Positions 58,757 to 64,000 of a stretch of 64,000 nt of DNA are shown here, one piece after another. The notes below the pieces were generated by a model, which did not search any database, was not told where the DNA came from, and saw nothing but the letters and a program-made list of their open reading frames with translations. The stretch comes from Portunus trituberculatus (lineage: Eukaryota > Arthropoda > Malacostraca > Decapoda > Portunidae). The translations under genes and the position numbers were made by a program. Each line of letters begins with the position of its first letter. The first letter of the stretch is position 1. Location of the stretch: contig NC_059283.1 in assembly GCF_017591435.1 (NCBI RefSeq), positions 6,467,012 to 6,531,011 of the forward strand, read 5' to 3'.

Positions 58757-60580
58757 ATGACAAACTCCTTCTTACATACTGGCAAAATGAAGGTGCTCAA
58801 GTAATCCATCTTTAGAATAGCAGTTTCAGAGCAATATTTATTAATGTTTTTACTATTGGGAGGGTCTGTTATTCAAATTTATTTTCGTACAAACTACCAA
58901 AATTCCGCTTGAATGGGCACAGTTTCGATTCTACGCGACAAATTTCCAGTTTTCTTTGCCCGGGTGATGGACGTTGTTCAGCTAAGTATGTTAGAATTGA
59001 ATGCACCAAATTGCGACGACATGAAGTATGCGTCGAGCCTGTTTATTCTGCACTGTTGGCCACGTGACGTAATGAAGATGAATAAGTATCGATAATCGTG
59101 CATATTTTAGGAGGGTTTGAAGGCGCTTGTGGTGCTGATGTTAGCTCGTAATCATACACACGTCGTTAACTTTATTGGTGGCGGTAATGACTGAAAACAC
59201 AAACAACATTACCAAACACTGCGACGTCTTAGTGTGATCGCATGTAGAAGAACTATTGATGTCTATGAAGCTATTGTAATTAGTGATATTCTAGAATTAG
59301 TACTATCAGTAAGAAAAAAAGTATAGAAGAAATATTGATGTCTAGAAGCTATCGGTAAGAAAAAAGTATATAGTAACTATACTAATCATACATGTACCAT
59401 TATAGGAAAGACTTTATGAGATAGCAAAGCGTTTCAAATTAAGTTTCCAGAGCGTCTTACATTCTATGGCGTGTTTAAAGAGTCTCAAAAGAAATATAAG
59501 TTTAATATCACCTTTGTCTTATTTTCTCTCGATTCTACTTTATATTGATCTTATTAATAGTTTGAATTCGTATTGTTCAAACTCGCTTACCTAATTTTAT
59601 GCTTTAATGTGCGTATAAGTAATTTCTTGATCTAATATAGGTGACGTTAGAAATTCATACTTGAAAACGTGTATTATTTTAGTGGACACTGACCTGGACG
59701 AGCAGAATTGTAGTATAATTGTCAACTGGACCAAATTTCTCTTGGTTGTACACTATCTGCTTCTCATTCTCCTCTTTCAGTTCCTTCTTGATGGCTGCAA
59801 TCGCTTCCTTCGTCAGGGACATCTCGTTTTTGTCTACGTCATGAGACACTCCCTTTGAAATCATCGACTTAACTTTCTTTATCATTCTTGACGAGATTCC
59901 ACCTTTAGGCATCATAGGTCTCAGCGGCACTTTTTTAGATTCCTGTGGCAGTTTTGTAGAGTTTGATACTTTTATAGACTTGGGGACTGGCACTTGTTTA
60001 TTTACACTCGTCTCTGTCTGTCCACTACCTCGAGTTTTCAATTTATTTTCCTCCTTTTTGAGAACATCACTGGTGGTATGTCTTTTCTGTGAGGAATATA
60101 TGGTGTCCGTGTCGATGGTGTTCTTCCCGTCATATATCTTAAGTTTGGCAAATAAACCAGTGTGTGTTTTGGTGTTGCTTGCATATTTCGTCGCCGTGGC
60201 GCTGAAACTACTGTCACCTGAGTTTTGCACTGTGTCGATGCTGTTACTCCTATTCGTAGCATCACTTAAAATTTTTCTATACGAGTTATTTGGTTCAGAC
60301 TTCCCATTAATCCCACGTGTTAAGTCTCCCACAGAATACTTTATCCCCATTTTCTTTAATGAATCAGGAATGTTCGTGGTTCTGAGGACGTCATGAGTAA
60401 TCCCCGTGTAGCGAGTTTAGGAAAGGCTCTCAGGTGTCCCAGTGTCTCGTTTCCCCACCAAGGCGAGTATCCGGTGTTAGTTCCCGCTCTCAGCACTCGC
60501 AGTTCTAGTTGTATCTTGAGTGTCATGCAGACGAAGAGCAGCACCGCCAGAGTCCTCTTCAGCACCCGCAGCACTCGCAT
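54226..60580 (-). CDS. MGAT2: N-acetylglucosaminyltransferase II (alpha-1,6-mannosyl-glycoprotein GlcNAc transferase)
   Basis: Six coding exons on the minus strand: 59694-60580, 58475-58710, 57140-57250, 56342-56540, 54810-55024, 54226-54481. The enzyme adds the second GlcNAc to the trimannosyl core in the medial Golgi and so makes complex N-glycans (family GT16). Exon 1: cytoplasmic MRVLRVLKR, one membrane anchor (TLAVLLFVCM), and an unusually long Ser/Lys-rich stem. Catalytic part: VFSHDLWDPAI, MFFPFSIQLYP, YREASFTQIKHHWWWK, FLEEDHYVSPD (metal-binding acidic motif), CTFDDYNWDWT, NGGWGDLRDRELC near the end. With one extra base in exon 1 the protein would be ~634 residues. That exon has an apparent one-base loss in CCCC at 60402-60405; all other exons are in frame. 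A UTR acceptor (TTCCCAG) precedes ATG. Confidence 0.9.
55036..55457. repeat. Minisatellite of GATAAGAGATAAGACGATTA-type units
   Basis: Units of ~45-60 bases (ATGCAAG-ATGATAAGAGATAAGAC-AATTAAGAACGGG) repeat across the MGAT2 intron directly next to the acceptor of exon 5 (55024). Confidence 0.85.
55809..56341 (-). repeat. Tandem array of copies of the MGAT2 exon 4 donor
   Basis: The true exon end and donor, minus-strand TTTATAAAAATTTG|GTGAGT at 56342, recurs in modified form near 56235, 56165 (degenerate), 56074, 55979 and 55884, spaced ~70-100 bases. A longer piece of the exon (AAATTTTTATAAACATGA and TTTGTTGTAGTTCC on the plus strand, 55810-55850) copies 56343-56385. Units are joined by A/G-rich filler. 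Confidence 0.8.
56607..56692. repeat. (CT)n microsatellite
   Basis: An 86-base CT tract in an MGAT2 intron. Confidence 0.95.
56892..57102 (+). mobile_element. 211-bp inverted-repeat element (family P), complete copy
   Basis: Starts TAACCCCTTCAGTATCATGA and ends CCAGTACTGAAGGGATTA; interior AGTGAAGACTGTGGCCATTA and CTTAATGTCAATAGAATGG. It ends 38 bases from MGAT2 exon 3. Confidence 0.75.
57265..57400. repeat. ~35-bp tandem repeats in MGAT2 intron 2
   Basis: AGTAAATTAGTGTTGTAGGT-type units repeat four times just upstream of exon 3. Confidence 0.7.
58713..58756. repeat. (GA)n forming the pyrimidine tract of an MGAT2 acceptor
   Basis: On the minus strand this is (CT)n ending in CTCAG at the exon 2 acceptor (58710), so the microsatellite is the polypyrimidine tract. 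Confidence 0.9.
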
Positions 60581-60730
60581 GGTGAGGCCTGGGAAGTAGA
60601 AAAATAAGTGCTGATGTTGGTCGCTGTCTTGTTTACTCCTGTGAATGTTTGATAGTGCTGTCTTATCGATCCTTGCTCCTTTATTATTTAGTTTATTTAT
60701 CTAGATTGCTTAGTTGTTTTGGGGTTGCGA

Positions 60731-60732
<2 letters not shown>

Positions 60733-60781
<49 letters not shown>

Positions 60782-60864
60782 AAATATTCAAGACCAGAAA
60801 TGTGTTTTTTTATATCATACTAGTATAAAGATACTATTTGTCTAGAAAATCCATTTTAGATGTC

Positions 60865-60928
<64 letters not shown>
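60733..60928. repeat. (CT)n and (GA)n inverted pair
   Basis: CT at 60733-60778 and GA at 60868-60928 with ~90 unique bases between. Confidence 0.95.
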
Positions 60929-60931
<3 letters not shown>

Positions 60932-61224
60932 GGAAAACGAGAGACAGGAAGAGGTGGAGCGAGAGAGAGAGAGAGAGAGAGAGCCATCCCCCCACCACTC
61001 CATTACTCCCCCACTAACACCTCAAAGAGTGGCCTTGCGATTCAGGCTAAGTGGTTCCTGTCAACGTGTCAGGCTGGAATTGTTCACGCGGCGCATTGTC
61101 ACGTTAGGTTGTCATGTCACGGGTTTTGTCACTGGAGCTGGAGCATGGAAGGAATGCAGGCAGGAGTGAAATATTGATGGTAATGATAATGGTGATGGTG
61201 ATGATGCCGAGAAGTGTTAGGTTT

Positions 61225-61227
<3 letters not shown>

Positions 61228-61292
<65 letters not shown>
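61228..61292. repeat. (CA)n microsatellite
   Basis: A 65-base CA tract. Confidence 0.95.
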
Positions 61293-61294
<2 letters not shown>

Positions 61295-61609
61295 TACATT
61301 TGATTTATGATGCTTTTTATCTGATTAATGTATTTGTGTTCTGGGAAGAAATACACAAGTTTATACATTCTTGATATTGATAAACTTATTGATTGATAGA
61401 TACACACAGACAGACAGACAGACAGAGAGATAAACGGAAACAGACGAATATAGATAGAAAGACAGATAGATAGACAGATATTTACTGTACTCGTATTTAC
61501 CTGAGTGAGAAAGACAAACTTAAGTGATATAAGTTTCAGAATACAAGTAAATAATCCAAATTTTGACCACAGTAAACATCCTCGCCTTGTAACTTTAGCA
61601 TTCCACGTG

Positions 61610-61612
<3 letters not shown>

Positions 61613-61664
<52 letters not shown>
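61613..61664. repeat. (GT)n microsatellite
   Basis: A 52-base GT tract. Confidence 0.95.
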
Positions 61665-61665
<1 letters not shown>

Positions 61666-61814
61666 GTGTTATGCCTGAAACATATGTTCCGGAAGTGTAT
61701 TTATCAACCTCTACCTGCATACACTTTTACACTTTTCCCTTGTCGCAATTCAGGATGCGTATCATAAAACCGTTTAATCTTCCCGCAGTGCTGTTTTTTT
61801 AAATGCCACATATA

Positions 61815-62456
61815 ACATTAGCCTGGTTTCCAAGGGTGTTATAGATGTTGATGCTGTAGATTCTTCGTTTAACTATTAATAAACAAGGAATCTACAAGAA
61901 AAGTTATGACACCCTTGGAAACACGACTCCATTCACAAACACTTTATTATCTTACCTCAAGTAGTTTGAAGACTTTAATAGAAGTTACAGAATCCAGAGC
62001 TTTTTCAAGGATCTCTTCATGACTACTGATAGTTATAAAAGGAATCTACAACAACAAGATTAACACCCTTGGAAACGACTCCATTCACAAACACTTAATT
62101 ATCCTGATAAGATCCTTGAAAAAGCTCTACGACTTCCATTAGAGTCTTTTAAACTAGACGAGTTAAGATAATGAAGTGTCTGTGAATGGAGTCAGGTTTT
62201 CAAGGGTGTTGATCTTGTTGTTGTAGATTTTTTTTTAACTATTAGTAGTCATGAAGAGATTCTTGAAAAATCTCTGGATTTTGTAATTTCCATTAGAGTC
62301 TTCATATGGAGTCGTGTTTCCAAGTGTGTCATAACTTTTGTTGTAGATTCTTTGTTTAACTATCAGTAATCATGAAAAGATCCTTGGAAAAGCTCTGTAA
62401 CTTTCATTAAAGTCTTCAAACTAATCGAATTAAGGTGATGAAGTGTTTGTGAATGT
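61815..62456. repeat. Cluster of direct and inverted ~100-170 bp repeats
   Basis: GTTTCCAAGGGTGTTATAG, its inverse AACACCCTTGGAAAC, AATGGAGTCGTGTTTCCAAG, ACTCCATTCACAAACACTT and GATCCTTGAAAAAGCTCT recur in both orientations four to five times. Motifs like TTCAAGAGTGTT and AATGTAGA relate it loosely to family Q. Confidence 0.75.
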
Positions 62457-62942
62457 TTGGTAAGTGTTTTCATGATAGGATAGAAATTGTTGCATATGTA
62501 TAAGTTCATTGAATGTTAGATACGTAGTGCGTCCTGTTCATTGCATTTTCTCGTTTTCTTTCTGTGGTTCTAAGGTGACAGGAGAAAAAAAGAGAAAGAA
62601 ATGCATACAAAAACCACAAATGTAAATCTTTAGCAGAATATAGAGAAAGAAAAAATGGGAAAAATAACCGCCACAGAAGCACATAAATTCTTGCCGATTG
62701 CCGAAACTGTCTATAAAAAATGGTGTTGGCATGTGGAAAGCACGTTACTTTGACCTGATGAAGATATTTTCACCGAGTTCCAATATTCTATCTCTTCAAG
62801 AACAAATGGAATGATAATATATTATAATCAAACGAAGACTCTTGCAAAATATGATAAATACTTATAAAAGTCAACCATACAATGTTATTTTCACCGTAGT
62901 AGAAGGAATGAACTGATAATCTCCAGACAAAGTGGAGATTAT

Positions 62943-62944
<2 letters not shown>

Positions 62945-62995
<51 letters not shown>

Positions 62996-63021
62996 ATAGT
63001 AGTTGATGTGGTAGTAGTAGT

Positions 63022-63103
<82 letters not shown>
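62945..63103. repeat. (TAG)n/(CAG)n trinucleotide block
   Basis: TAG units with a short CAG core; open frames across it are repeat artefacts. Confidence 0.95.
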
Positions 63104-63351
63104 ACAGAAATCCCATATATCTCCCCATAACAGTGAAAGGGACGCCGTTATTCCCACCGGAAGTACACTTATAAATTTGAAAAAAATAGGTCCCCCTCTC
63201 ATTAAATCCTGTTCTTCCACTCCGTTCATTCCTCACAGTGCATCGTCCGCGGCTAGAAAGTTTAGATGAACGTTTTACGTTTACTCGTAAATCTTGTGTG
63301 GAAAGGCAAATGTGCTATGCTAGTATTTGGAATAGGTGATGAGGTGTACAG

Positions 63352-63352
<1 letters not shown>

Positions 63353-63425
<73 letters not shown>
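63353..63425. repeat. (TG)n microsatellite
   Basis: A 73-base TG tract. Confidence 0.95.
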
Positions 63426-63426
<1 letters not shown>

Positions 63427-64000
63427 GTGTTTCACCTTTTGCATCCTTTTTCCTCTTTCCTTTCTCTTTATCCTCTCATTTCGTTTTCACTTCTCTCACC
63501 TTTAAGATTATCGTATTGGTATTAACGCGCTATTAACGATATGATATTGGCAATAGTAGTAACTCAATATATGCGAATTAGAAAATACTAATGACCTAAT
63601 GAATACGAAAAGGCACTGGAAAAGAAATATTACTGCTTAATTGAATGTGGTCGTGACTTCTAACAAAATACGAGTAATGAGAGATAACAGTATTACTAAA
63701 TCAATGAGTGTTTACACGTGGCAGCATAAGAGCACATAATATTTGGAATACTGAAAAGAAATACCAGGTGTTCTGCTCACTAATAACAAAACAAGAAGGA
63801 AAAAGAAATAATAATATCAGCAGGTGGCACTAGCAATCAGCTGATCGGGGCCCTGTACTAAGCATACCTGGAGGGCCTGTAGGGAGCATAACGGACTGCC
63901 ACGTATTGAGTATAGACATTTATTGATCGCCTGTGTGTACTTATCGATGGTCATTAACGTTGTTAAGGTTACCTGGACAACCCTTAATTGATCGCAAGGG

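Larger units (their letters stand above)
60590..64000. other. Gene-free end of the window
   Basis: No exon is recognised. It holds several microsatellites and an inverted-repeat cluster; the last ~500 bases are unremarkable. Confidence 0.4.

Noticed and set aside
60380..60466. Intron in MGAT2 exon 1 to explain the frame change
   Set aside because: The only reasonable donor (TTG|GTGGGG) and acceptor (CCTCAG) create TGA at the junction; one extra base in CCCC works better.

Overview
This is eukaryotic, almost certainly arthropod and most probably decapod crustacean, genomic DNA. The evidence is spliced genes with GT-AG introns, very long AC/GT and AG/CT microsatellites every 1-3 kb, tRNA-headed SINEs, a CR1-like LINE remnant, Tigger- and piggyBac-like debris, and arthropod protein families (GMC oxidoreductase, fibrinogen-related lectin, YLPPP-repeat secreted proteins). 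The species assignment is inference; nothing prokaryotic is present.

Layout. (1) 1-126 (+): last codons of a GMC oxidoreductase. (2) 659-4063 (-) and 4803-15739 (-): a head-to-tail tandem pair of secreted selenocysteine glutathione peroxidases. Each has four coding exons of matching phase, an in-frame TGA (Sec) in exon 2, a SECIS-like hairpin after the stop and a candidate 26-nt non-coding first exon. (3) 16-22.5 kb: no recognisable gene; microsatellites, SINEs and dispersed repeats. (4) 22644-23147 and 23689-24212 (-): two paralogous TATA-driven genes for secreted YLPPP-repeat proteins, the second broken by a frameshift. (5) 26240-27281 (+): a weak candidate secreted or membrane protein gene. 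(6) 29.0-30.5 kb: an array of ~305-335 bp repeats. (7) 31363-42386 (+): an RNF13/Goliath-type PA-TM-RING ubiquitin ligase of nine coding exons, with two apparently mutually exclusive exons for the transmembrane segment; its large intron 6 holds nested Tigger- and piggyBac-like elements and intron 7 a LINE fragment. (8) 48982-52668 (+): a seven-exon fibrinogen-related protein. (9) 54226-60580 (-): MGAT2 (N-acetylglucosaminyltransferase II), with one apparent missing base in exon 1 and a tandem array of splice-donor copies in an intron. (10) 60.6-64 kb: microsatellites and an inverted-repeat cluster.

The genes do not form an operon or one pathway. Common themes are secretion and the endomembrane system (extracellular GPx, fibrinogen lectin, Golgi MGAT2, endolysosomal RNF13, cuticle-like YLPPP proteins), but that is probably chance. 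The most notable points are the duplicated selenoprotein with conserved promoter and SECIS, the alternative transmembrane exons of RNF13, the splice-donor minisatellite in MGAT2, and a set of small inverted-repeat transposons that recur across the window.
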